64,000 bases of DNA from Maylandia zebra (Eukaryota; Chordata; Actinopteri; Cichliformes; Cichlidae), in NCBI RefSeq assembly GCF_041146795.1, contig NC_135170.1, forward strand, positions 32,413,533 through 32,477,532. Direction: 5' to 3'. The notes beneath the pieces are model-generated. The model was not told the DNA's origin, searched no databases, and saw only the letters and a program-made list of their open reading frames with translations. The translations under genes and the position numbers were made by a program. Numbering within the stretch: the stretch's first letter is position 1; the number at the start of each line of letters is the position of its first letter. Positions 1-10,800 of the stretch are shown in pieces.

Positions 1-3000
1 AGAAATAAGGGGGAAATCAAGAATGTATGAATGTATTTGCGAAGACTGCGAAGGTTGAAACGGATACGCTGTTTTCTCCCTCTGTCTCTCACTACCTTCT
101 CAACTCTTCCTCTCTCAGTGCGAAGGGTGCGAAAAGGACAACACCGGTGTCGGTTAGAGTCGGTGCCGTTGCGCTGTGTAGGTCTCTCCTTTCTTCATTC
201 CTGTCCACGTAAAGTTAGCAGAGTTGGCAATATCAGGGCTCATTTTCCTACCTACAGAAAAAAATAACACTTGCTGCCATTTATTGTCTTACAGTTTGAA
301 AACAAGTAAATGTGTCGCCTTACAACTTCTGCTCAACAACAGGTGTTTTATAACGAGGGCCGGTACAGAAAGTAACCTCACCGTAAAGTCTGGAGAGGGT
401 GTTAAAACTGAGTGACGACTTGGAGGGGAAATGGCTAGGTGGACATAAACGTGTCATAAACTACACCGGTGTTCTCCTTTGTACTAAAGGGCTGGCTGGT
501 GTCTAGTGTCAGCCATTGTGGCTCTTTGTTGGCTTCTATGGTCCTGTCAGGGGTTGGTTGCGGTGGTGTAGTAAAATCCGTCTGAATTCAGACCACCATT
601 TAGCTCCGACCACATCAGAGGGACCCTCCTCACGGCTTGTCTATTGGGGCCTTGAAAGCCGATAAGCTGAGTAATCTCTTTTGAAGGGAGTCCATTATAG
701 AGATCAAAGGCACAGAGTTGCATGGGACAGTGTGTAGCAAGGCCATAGAAGCATTGTGTTCATGATCTCATGATGTCAATGGCAGGAAGTCAATTAAGTT
801 ACCGCTGGTACCACTTTCTAAAAAAGATGTTAATAGGTTTTTATAAGTTTTGGTTTTATTGATGTTAAAAGGACACTCCAGTGATATTTGTTTTTTACTT
901 TCAGTGGGGTTCCACTCAGACTGTGGAAACAGTTCCGCAACAGCATTGTGGTTTTGGTAGGAACCTTTTTAAAGTTTGGAAAAGAAGTGATACAATCTCT
1001 GCTTCAGTATGAGATTTACTTATTTTTAATATAATCTATAAGTGTGGAACAAAAGAAAGGAGCAAATGCAATCTGGGCACTTATCGGTCGGTCTGCTAAT
1101 TTAGCATTTTGGGGCAACAGCAAGTTTTTATGTAGCCTACAGATATCTGGGCCAAGACTGTTTATCTGCATGCAGGCAAACCTGCTCAAATGTGATTAAC
1201 AATGTAACTCTGAATGCAAATGGAAACCAGAAAGCTTCTTGTAGCAAAAATCTGGTCTCTACTTACTTACATACAGACATCCACTTATAGAGACTGGTGT
1301 AGAATCATTTTATACCTCGACCTACAGTAGAGCCTCTGCTAGTGACAGCGTTTCAGAATATATAACAAACATTAGGGCCTCGTCTCAACAGAGCTGTAAT
1401 GTTCGATAGCTACACGTACCTCTGATTGGTGGATGTAGACTGGGCAAATAAAATAGTTTCTACGTAGCACTCGATCTTTGTTGAGTTTTATCAATTTCAG
1501 CTATATTCAAGAGAAGCCACACATATCGACAGGCAATATCTCCAAAACTGAGCAACTCACACCCAAACATTCTGGACGGTGGAAAGCTTGATTTTTAGGT
1601 GAACGGTTCCTCTAACCAAATATAATCTTTCTAGTGACTGTAAGACTGAATTAAAAAGGAAAGGAGGGTTATTCTAGAGGCGAATATGCACCGGAAAAAT
1701 CTATTTTTCAGGAACTTGCACCAAAAAGTTCACCTTTCACTTAATAATTCAGTATCTCATTAGTGTCCTGTACATTGTTATAAATATTAATGTTTTACAT
1801 GGAAATAATGCCATTTATTAAAACCTCTAAGCCATTTCGAAACTGTCTATCTAGAAAGTGGTACCTAAGTTTAGAGTATAAAGCCAGACTCCAACGCGAA
1901 ATCCTCAGTCAGCGTCCACGGTGTCTTTACGAGGTTTGTGACTTGTAATCATCAGCTCAGGGTCTTGGGTAATCCTGATGATGGCAGAGGCAACAGAGAG
2001 ACAAAACAGCAACTCAAAGGGAGAAAAGAAGAAGAAGAAAAAGAAGGATGGACAGAAGCCGGTCATTTTATTGCACACAGAAGCCATAACCGAAATTTAG
2101 AGCGCTTTCTGGGGGCGTGGGGGTGAGATCAGAGAGAGGCCGGATGAGGTCGGGGCGAGCCCGTGGAAGCCCAGGAAACAAAACCTTTAGCCTCTGTGTT
2201 TACGATGCATGTCAAACAAATGACAATGACCTAAAAACTTTTTTTTGGTAGTGAAGATGATATGAGGTGTCGTTAAAAAATATATATCTGTATGATAAAC
2301 CTACAGGGGTGGGAGCCTGGGGATCAATTTGTAAAATGTGTGTATTTTTTTCAGTTGTATTTTTTATTTTTTACAATAACTATTTATTTTCTTTAGGTAT
2401 GTATTGGATAAATGTATGTACATGTTCTGTTCCTTCTTGACTTCATTTGAACTAGTTTTAAAAGTAAATATGAAACATTGAAAATGGTCATTCAAATACG
2501 CTACTGTATGTGTACATTTTGAGAACAAATTGTGCAATGATTTAACAGATTTCCATGATTAAAGTGATAGTAATACAAATTGAAAAAAAAATCATCTGGA
2601 AAATAAAGAAAAATAATGATGATGATGATGATGAAAATGGTGATGTAAAAGAAAAAAATAAATAAAGCGATCCAGGTGGATCTGCTGATCATCGCAAAGT
2701 TTTCCTGATTTTCTTTTATTCAGTGACTTCTATAGATAAAAATTTAAGATTTAAGAAGTTGTTTTGCTTCTTCTTTCAGAGTACAAGGAAAAGACATATT
2801 TAGTTTGTTTCACTTCACTTTGTAAATATCTTTTGCATACTTTGCAAACACCCAAGTACTAATAAGTAGTAGTAGTAGAAAATTTGCCAAACAAACTAGC
2901 AAAATAATTTAAACTAGCTGGACTTAACTGGGAGGTTTCAAAATGATTTTTTTTTTTTTTTACCAACAAATGCAGTAAAACCTGAAGAATTTAAAGCTGG

Positions 3001-3213
3001 GCTACATTTAAAGTATGTTCTCTCATTTTTTGCTTGTACTCTCCACTTTAATTGCACGTACATCCACCAAACTTTTCACCGGTTTGCTGGTCGATAAAGT
3101 TTTTTAAGTTTTTTTTTTTTTTTCAAATATTCTTCAAAGTCTGATTGAAAACTTTTAGTCCTTAAAATGTGATCAAATGAACTTTTTCTGACTGTCAACA
3201 GCATTTTCTGGTG
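1..3213. other. Intergenic DNA, no gene recognised
   Basis: This stretch is AT-rich, with homopolymer runs (poly-T near 2949-2960 and 3111-3123) and a short ATG/GAT trinucleotide run near 2617-2636. All open frames are short and lack recognisable domains or coding composition. No tRNA, splice-linked exon series or repeat family was recognised with confidence. Confidence 0.6.
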
Positions 3214-4518
3214 TACACCCAGTGGATACTTTGTTAGGTATACTGCTCAATAACACATATATCTGCTAGCAACTCCATGCATTCAGTTATGTGGACATGG
3301 TCAAGACAACTAGCTGAATTAAAAGTGTTCTCTCACCCCTATTCACTCAATATATATTCATACACCATGCATTTAATTATGGGTTATTATTCATCTCTGG
3401 TTTTCTTCCACAGCATGTCTTTTGTCTCCCTCCCCTCCCTGAGCTTGGTTCTCCTGGAGGATTTTTCCTGTTAAATGGAAGTTTTTCCTTCCCATTGTCG
3501 CCAAAGTACTTCCTCTTAGGTGTCGTCTGATTGTTGAGGTTTTTCTGTCACATTGCAGGGTCTTTATCTTACAGCTTTTAGGCAACTGTTGTTGTGGTTT
3601 GGTGCTATATGAATAAAAGTGAATGGAATTGAAATGGGGAGTATCAGAATGGGGAAGAAGGGTGACTCTACTAGTTTGAGTATTTCAGAAACTGCTGATC
3701 TACTTGGATTTTCCAAGAGAGAAGATTTTTAAGGGAGTGGGAGTTCTCTGTGTGAAAACACCTTGTTGGAGTCAGAGGTCAGAGAACAATTGCAAGACTG
3801 CTTTGAGCTGATAGGAAGACAACAGTAAATCAAATAACCACTCATTACAATGAAGGTATGCAGAGCATTTCTGAACGCCCAACACGTCAAACAGATGACC
3901 TAGAGCAGCAGAAGACCACACAGGGTGCCACTCTGTCAGCGCAGAATAGTAAACAGGCTCACCAAAACTGGACATCAGAGGACCAGAAAAACATTTGCAG
4001 GATCAGAATTTGGAGGCAACACTGTGAAAGAATGGATATATCCTACCTTGCATCACTGGTTCAGGCTGGAGGTTGGGCTCTAATGTTATGGGGGATATTT
4101 TCTTGGCAAGCTTTAGTCCACTAAGTACCAACTGAATGCCATTTAAACAGCACAGTCTGAGTATTATTACTGACCATGTCCATCCCTTTTGACCACAGCG
4201 TGCTCATGTTCTGATGGCTGTTTCCAGCAGGAAAAAGCACCACGTCACAAAACTCAAATCATCATCTCAAACTGGCCACTTAAACATGATAAGCTCACTG
4301 TACTCAGATGGCTTCCACAGCCTCCACATCTCTTCCAATAGAGCCCATTTGACATGTGATAGAAGAAGAGCAAGTGTGTGAGGCAATCAACACAGACCGA
4401 AATCTTTGATGAATGTTTCCAGCATCTTGTTGAATCTATGCCACATGGAGTTCAGGTAATCCTGAAGTCAAGCCGGGATCCAACCCAGTACTACCTAATA
4501 AAGTGAGTGATGAGTGTA
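3214..4518 (+). mobile_element. Degenerate Tc1/mariner-like DNA transposon, with a nested repeat
   Basis: The left end (about 3214-3242) and right end (about 4492-4518) read as inverted copies of a terminal repeat ending in a form of TACCTAATAAAGTG, as seen in a common fish Tc1-like family. The interior carries decayed transposase-coding DNA on the plus strand. Recognisable blocks are a helix-turn-helix-like stretch near 3675-3715, the region around 3775-3990, the block near 4075-4110 (a decayed GGGVMVWGIFSW-like segment) and the region near 4290-4340 where the catalytic SPDLNPIE block should lie. Stop codons and deletions break every frame, so no transposase can be made. A different dispersed repeat sits inside at about 3400-3640. 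Family assignment rests on remembered family sequence and was not searched. Confidence 0.8.
3400..3640 (+). repeat. Dispersed teleost repeat nested in the Tc1 remnant
   Basis: The block contains the phrases GAGCTTGGTTCTCCTGGAGG and TTTTTCCTTCCCATTGTCGC and ends in an ATGAATAAAAGTGAATGGAA tail. These resemble a repeat seen very often in percomorph genomes. A second copy lies on the minus strand at about 42945-43200. It interrupts the Tc1-like element, so it inserted later. Its class (SINE-like or a 3' end of a LINE) is not settled from sequence alone. Confidence 0.65.
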
Positions 4519-6430
4519 CAACTGGCGTTATCTGATGTTCAAATTTATTCTAGAAAAAAAATGCAAATTCAGGCATATTTCTATAGAAAATACCTCACCT
4601 GCATTATAACCATAAAATAGCAACAAAAAAAGGCTCCACCTCAATGTACGTAACTTTTTGGTGATATCACTTTCTTTCAATTTTAACAATCGCTGCTGTT
4701 TCCAAAAGAAACATTTTACAACACATATCTCTAAAAGGCGTGCTCTCACTCTGAGCCAGGAATCTACCTGAGTAGCACTTACATCCACCCAACATCACAG
4801 CTTTATATCTGTTTATATCTTAAAGGGCTTTTTAATAGAGCAGTTCATTAATGTGTCACTCAGAGCTTGATTTATAGAACGTCATTTGTTATAAAACAAA
4901 AACAAAAACGTGGTGAGGCTGACATTTTCCTGGCTGTTTACTGCATTATCTGAATGATGTAGTGATAAATAGATTTTTTTTAAACCCTCTCTAAAGACCT
5001 TTAACTGCAATGTGACAAGAAAATTAAACTTTATCCAGTATTTGGACTTCCATGAAAGCATGGATTATACAATTTGTGGATAGAAAATACATGTTTATTG
5101 TCTTTAAATAGTGTCAGTAAGTTTATTTGATTGGTTTGTGTTTTGTTGTTAGTGCGGACCCAAAAAGTAAATCCACTAATGTTTTTCGACACATTCGTCA
5201 CCTTCATGGGGCATAAAAATGGACATTTTCTTGTCATATCTTCACAAATACATATGCAAATAAAATCAGAAAAAATGGGAGACACAGTTTAGATGTTCTC
5301 AGGAAACATAAACGTTATCCAGGTGTAGATATCCTAGTGTGTGTAGGGATTTGTGCATGTTGTGCACCTCAACCTTGGAGGTATGTAGTCTTGGCTTGCT
5401 CTTTTTCCTGAAGCAATTATTTTTAATCAACTACATGTATCTGGATTTATAGACAACTGAACACAGAATAGCCACAATTTTTGCTTGTAATGGATGATTT
5501 TTAAAATGAGGACTTTACAACTTTTAAGCATGTTTGGCACGTTTCCTCTTACCAGCAGATTTCAGCAGCAAAAAATACAATAAAAAGCTAGTAGTGAAAG
5601 CTGTACTTTGTATGTACATTAGTTAAGTTCAGAGCATACTGAGTACAAAGTTCCTTTATTACCATGTTTGGCAGGACAACTGAACAAACGCAAAGATGGT
5701 AAATCAGCTTGTTTAAGTGTCACATAATTTACAAACCACATGCTTTTACAATCATGAGCCACATGTGAGGCCCACATGCACAGATACATCCTGCCACAAA
5801 AAATCCTCTGCCTGGCTGAAATCACGCTAGCATGTGCCCGCGCTGCAGTCTTAGTTAAACCATAACTGTAACGTTTCATGGTAAAATATACGGTGAGAGT
5901 TTGGAGCAGTAAAATGGAACCTCAGTAGGGGGCGCTCCTTCCTCTTACAACCCGAGCGGACCAGAGGCTGGAATTATCATCAGACACTGGAGAGACCTAC
6001 AAGCCCGTGAAGGCTTCTTCTATAAATACACACAAATATACATAGCTTCATACATAAAGGTATACTGGTGTCATATTGTACACTTATATATATATATAGG
6101 AATATATTAATATCAAAGACATACACATGCTTACATACTAATCAAAAATAACTTAGATTATGAAAGATAAATCATACAAAAACAGTACTTCTTAAAGTAA
6201 ATTTTCTATAGGACAATTTTCCCTAAGATCTAGTGTTGAGGTCTTCTTGTTTTTTTAAATGCAAAAGTCACATAAAGTTGTAGTGGAAGGAAAAGAGATA
6301 TCTGAAAAGGTCTGGATTTAAGAAGAGATAGCTTCCCTCATGTTCTAGGAAAGACCACGAGGAAGAGAAAGTGCACACAGAAGGATGTCAGAGCTGCTCT
6401 GCTCTGTGTCACTTCACTTTGTGCTGTCTC
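4519..6430. other. Intergenic DNA 3' of ntf4
   Basis: This is the 3' flank of the minus-strand neurotrophin gene and probably includes its 3' UTR. Candidate polyadenylation signals on the minus strand (TTTATT on the plus strand) occur at 5655-5660 and farther left, but none can be confirmed. No other gene or recognised repeat was seen. Confidence 0.45.
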
Positions 6431-7888
6431 TTAAGCCCTCCCCCTTCTTGTCAAAACCTCCCTCCCCGTTGCCGGATTTGCTCTGGACAGCAGCACACAG
6501 ACGCAGGACGAGTTGATTCGAATCCACCTCCATGCGATTCTGTTTCTATTATCTTTGGTGAGTGCTCGCACGTACGACTGCTTGACTCTACACTCACTGT
6601 TCCACTGTTTTTTATCCACTCCCAAGCAGCTGCCCCCAGCCACACCTATCCCTCGAGGTTTGAGAGATTTCGCTGATGCAACAGCACCCTTTGACTGGAT
6701 CCGGTTGTTGGGATGGTGGCAGTTAGTTTCATAGAAGTACTGTTGTAGAGGTCCTCTCTGAGTCTGGATTTCCTGTAAGACACTGACATTCTCTCCTTTG
6801 AAGTCAGTGGCTTCTGTCTTGTTAACCCACACACTTATTGCCTCGCACACCGACTGTTCCCTTGACCTAATACCCTCCTTTGATCTGTCAGTCAAATGTG
6901 AGCGTTTATCCCTTTTAACAGGATGGACACCCTCGCGGGTTAATCTAGCAGAGTCTGCCCAAGACAAAGTCGTACTCCTGTCGAGTGCGCGGTCGCCGTG
7001 ACCCTCGATGCGCTCGTCCATGGCCTCCTGCTCCTCCCAATCCCTGTCCTCCTCCAGCATGCCAGTCTCTAACATGAGCAAAAGAGGTGGGTCCTCCGGA
7101 GGTGATGGAGAGGATGAGAACAGGACCCGAGGATGAGCATCGAGAAACAACTCGTCTCCCTTTAAGATGTTATCCAGCCCTCCCAGACCCAGACCATCCT
7201 CCATTGTCAGACTTTCTTTAGGAAAACCTCTTCCAGTTCCCACGGTCCTCTGGCTCGCTGTCCCGATTTTTTGTGTATCTCTGAACTGATCTGAAGTTGT
7301 AGTCAGTTTTGGTCCTGTTTGACCCTTATGTGTTGTAGCAGGACTCACATGGTTTTCCAATGCAGAAACCTGCAATGGCCTATCAGTAGCGTCCTGAAGA
7401 TTGTCTTTCTTGGAAAAGTCCACAAAGCCTGCGTATTCATACCTGCTGGTGCTGCCAGCTTTGTAATCCTTGGGAACAGAACTATCCTGGGAAACATCCT
7501 CGGCCCTGAGTGTAGCTCGTTCTGTGGGAACATCTAAGCTGCTTCTGTCATTGCTGCCTGAGTTGCTGTTTGATTGGTGGGTTCCTCGACTCTCCACCTT
7601 GAATGTCTCTTCGTGTATAGGTTTTACATAATCCTTACGGCTCTGGAGGTTTTGTCTGTTGCTGTGTTGACTGAGCGCAGCAGTCATGTTGTAGTCCGTC
7701 TGCGAGGCACTTCCATTGAAGCTGTAGTCCGCGGGGGCAGCTGCGAGGCGAGCGGCTGGGTCATGCCGGTGCTCTCTGCGTTTGTCGAAGCCAGGCTCGG
7801 CGGTCGCAGTAGCAATCTTGGACACGGGGTTGTGAGGGAAGGGCAGGGCCGAGGCAATCACCATGGCAACCAGGGGAAGCCAGTGCAT
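6431..7888 (-). CDS. ntf4: Neurotrophin-4/5-type precursor (prepro-NT-4)
   Basis: This encodes a secreted neurotrophin precursor of 485 residues in one coding exon. By family knowledge, NT-4/5 signals through TrkB and p75NTR. The first in-frame ATG is at 7888, preceded by an in-frame TGA; the open frame to 7897 begins only with TTG. Residues 1 to about 20 form a hydrophobic signal peptide (MHWLPLVAMVIASALP). A long polar pro-domain follows to the furin-type site KRDKR at about residue 329. The mature part has six cystine-knot cysteines at about 348, 390, 421, 433, 462 and 464. SECRVKQSYVRALT and the closing CVCVLLSR match NT-4 better than NGF or BDNF. Oddities are a pro-domain of about 310 residues (human prepro-NT-4 is only 210 in total), a Cys2-Cys3 spacing of 31, and a C-terminal extension after LLSR. 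Three N-glycosylation sequons (NKT, NVS, NSS) lie in the mature part. Its closeness to kcna7 and hsd17b14 supports ntf4 over fish NT-6/7. Confidence 0.88.
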   Translation of the reverse strand: MHWLPLVAMVIASALPFPHNPVSKIATATAEPGFDKRREHRHDPAARLAAAPADYSFNGSASQTDYNMTAALSQHSNRQNLQSRKDYVKPIHEETFKVESRGTHQSNSNSGSNDRSSLDVPTERATLRAEDVSQDSSVPKDYKAGSTSRYEYAGFVDFSKKDNLQDATDRPLQVSALENHVSPATTHKGQTGPKLTTTSDQFRDTQKIGTASQRTVGTGRGFPKESLTMEDGLGLGGLDNILKGDELFLDAHPRVLFSSSPSPPEDPPLLLMLETGMLEEDRDWEEQEAMDERIEGHGDRALDRSTTLSWADSARLTREGVHPVKRDKRSHLTDRSKEGIRSREQSVCEAISVWVNKTEATDFKGENVSVLQEIQTQRGPLQQYFYETNCHHPNNRIQSKGAVASAKSLKPRGIGVAGGSCLGVDKKQWNSECRVKQSYVRALTKDNRNRIAWRWIRINSSCVCVLLSRANPATGREVLTRRGRA

Positions 7889-10800
7889 CACTCCCAAGAC
7901 GTATCAGCTGGTGGTTAAAATAGAGCAGACACAAGAGGAGAGAGAGCCAACGTTACTTTATACAATGCAAATTGTGGCTTATACAGTTAAACCAAGCACC
8001 ACAATTAAAGTGTAAATTGAGAGGTTTTACTGGTGGCCTACAGCTTTATGAGACTGGTGCTTTAACTGCTGAGGTATGGCTCTAAAATCTTGGCAGAACT
8101 CGTGGAAAAATAGGTACAGCGAGGTCGATCTTTGTTTCTGCAAGAGGAGTTCAGCTATGAATGGTGCACACTTTGAAGAGCTCACCTCCGACAGACTGGC
8201 ACGTATGTGTGTCAGAAACTTTACAGCCAAAGCTTTTAAAGGCATGATTTGTTTCTCTTCTGCTGTTGCTACTTTTCTTCAGAATTCAAGAATCTGGGAC
8301 TTTCTTCTACATGTTGTAACTTACAATATACCTTCTTGTCAAAACACACACACATAATAAGAAAGCATACCAATACAGCTGAGATAAACCGCAAGTATTC
8401 TACCTGTTTACACCTGGGCTGTGAGTGAACTGGTGATGGAAATTTAATGACGGATACAGTACTGCATTCAGCTGCACTAGCCTGGAAGAGTTTCAATTAT
8501 AGAGTGATCGCTATTGTAAACGTCCTGCCTGCCATAACCTGTATTATCTAAACTTTGTGCAGCTTGTAGTTACAAAAGGCTTTAGTGCTGCTTTTTGTGT
8601 GGCAAAAATAAGAAGCTGAAATTCTTCTGTATAACTCCTTTAGGTCATATACACAATATTATGTTATAAAAAGTACATACTAAGCATTTCATAAAACGCA
8701 TAGTTAACTGTTGACTAGTTAGTTCACTATTATTGTTTTTGCCCATTTTACCTGGTCACAGAATCTTAGAAGAGCTCAATATTATTACAATATGACACCC
8801 ACAATAACAATTCAGGGATTTCTATGCACAGAGAGATTTTTGGAGAATAAGTGGCACTTATAAGGTTAATAGGTTTGATATATGTAGACCAATAAAACGA
8901 ATCATAATACAATACTTGCTGCATTACATGACTATTATTTAGGCTAGGGTACCATGTTGGTGTAACTGAACTGTGGTGTCAGTGGGAGTAGCATTGTATC
9001 AACACTATCCAATTTGTTAGCTCTGTCATTTCCTTCTCCCCTTGTCTGTAACACACACACACACATTACAGACGCGTAAATATCCTGTTATGACAGGCCT
9101 GATCCCTTCATTACGCTGATAAATTTCCAATTCACTCATGACCTGAATCATATTTAGACATTACAGTTTTCACAATTATGCTGTGGGACCTGAGATACAG
9201 TTAAACACCAGTTAAACTCCTGGTTTCAATAGTTTGTCTGACCACTAATTTGAAGGCAAAAATCTTTATTGCCAACCTATCAGATGTGCACAGTTTACAG
9301 CTTTTTTTTTCATCTAAAAAATTATGAGCAAATTTCCTGAAAATCAAAACTAACTGTTAGTATAAATATAGTCAACCAGACCGCACACTCCCTCGTGTAA
9401 GCCAAATGTAAACAATTCCTGACACGCAAAGGACGTTTAGGGTGAATTGCTTTGTCAACTCTGACATTATGTGAATGAAATAAAAAGTGAGATGACTCAC
9501 ATGTGACTCAATGTGAGGTTGCCCTCTGACTAACAGTAAAAATATTCCAGCCACCAATCTATACCGCAGGTCCAGCGAGACGGTATTCAAGCAGTACTCA
9601 CAAGCCTACACGGGGGAGGTAAGTGAGGATTTAGTTATTTGTTTAAAAGCAGGGAAAAGGTCAATTGGAAAGAGTAAAAAATGGAATGATGGGAATGTCA
9701 GTGATGTAACGTTGCTGGCGAGGCTCCTTCGTGGCAAAGGATGCAGACTTCTAAAAAACCACAGCAACATAAAATACGTGTCAAAAACTGAATGTTATGA
9801 CTTCGTTTGTTTGCTGATATTATAATTGTTTGTTTTAACAGGTGTGTAAGAGCGACTGGGTGGGGGGATCATCGGTGGCTATCAGTGAGTGTGTGAATGA
9901 GTGGTGACAAAACTAAATCCTTCCTGTGACAGGACCTGTAACTCAATAGAACCACACCCGGGACACAATGCTGCCAGCGAGACGCAGCAAGGTTTGGTTG
10001 AGACATCATTCATGCTGTCACCCAAGGTGCTGCCGCTCAAAGTGCCTGCTGACGCCAAATCACACCTCAGCGTGTAGAGCTACATGTTTGCTTAGTTTAC
10101 TGATCAGTGTACCAGGCCTGCCAAATGTTTTGTGTGATGGAAACCAATTAAAGTGATAAATCTGACCGTTAACACGAAGGGGAAGTACAGGATCAAATAT
10201 CCCGGACAGCTGTGGAATATGTGATCAGTTGGAGTTACAGGTTTCCTAAAGGCCTTTGTGGAGCACTCAGACATCACACCGAGGGCAGGCAGGCTGACCA
10301 TCTAAGTGGTTTCTTTGTAAAACAGCAGCAGCAGGAGCTGCACTTCATCACCATGCTCCATTTGCCACAATGACATGCATCATTTGCTCTCCCTGCAAGG
10401 CTAGACACAAAGTTCTTCCACCGTCTGGACCAAACTCAAGCCCTCGCAACCTACACCCCCTCTCCACAAATGAGTATGCACAAATACCCCAGGCCGTCTA
10501 ATTCAAAAACCTCACCTAGTAAGTAAAACCCTACTCGAGGCTGCACTCTTATGTTAATCCTAATCACCGTAGCCTGAGAGCCTTCAAAATGAGCAGCACA
10601 GGAAGAATACCACAGGATATACAGCCTAAACAAACAGATGGAACCACCTCATCGAGCAAAAATCCATGAATAAACAGACTAAACTTTGAGGACACTAACG
10701 GAGAGACCTCCAAGAACTCCATTTCTTAGCACTGATTAATATAAGTCCTTGATAGCTCACATGCTGGCTTTCTTTTCTCTGCAATCACATTGGCTGTGCA

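Noticed and set aside
1-420. Possible 5' end of a gene at the left edge
   Set aside because: Two overlapping short frames exist but no domain, splice donor with coding continuity or promoter motif supports a gene.
6431-7888. Assignment as neurotrophin-6/7
   Set aside because: The loop insertion resembles NT-6/7, but SECRVKQSYVRALT and CVCVLLSR match NT-4, and the neighbours (kcna7, hsd17b14) match the NTF4 locus.
7889-7897. Neurotrophin start nine bases upstream
   Set aside because: The codon at 7897 is TTG, not ATG. The first in-frame ATG is 7888, with an in-frame TGA shortly upstream, and it begins a good signal peptide.
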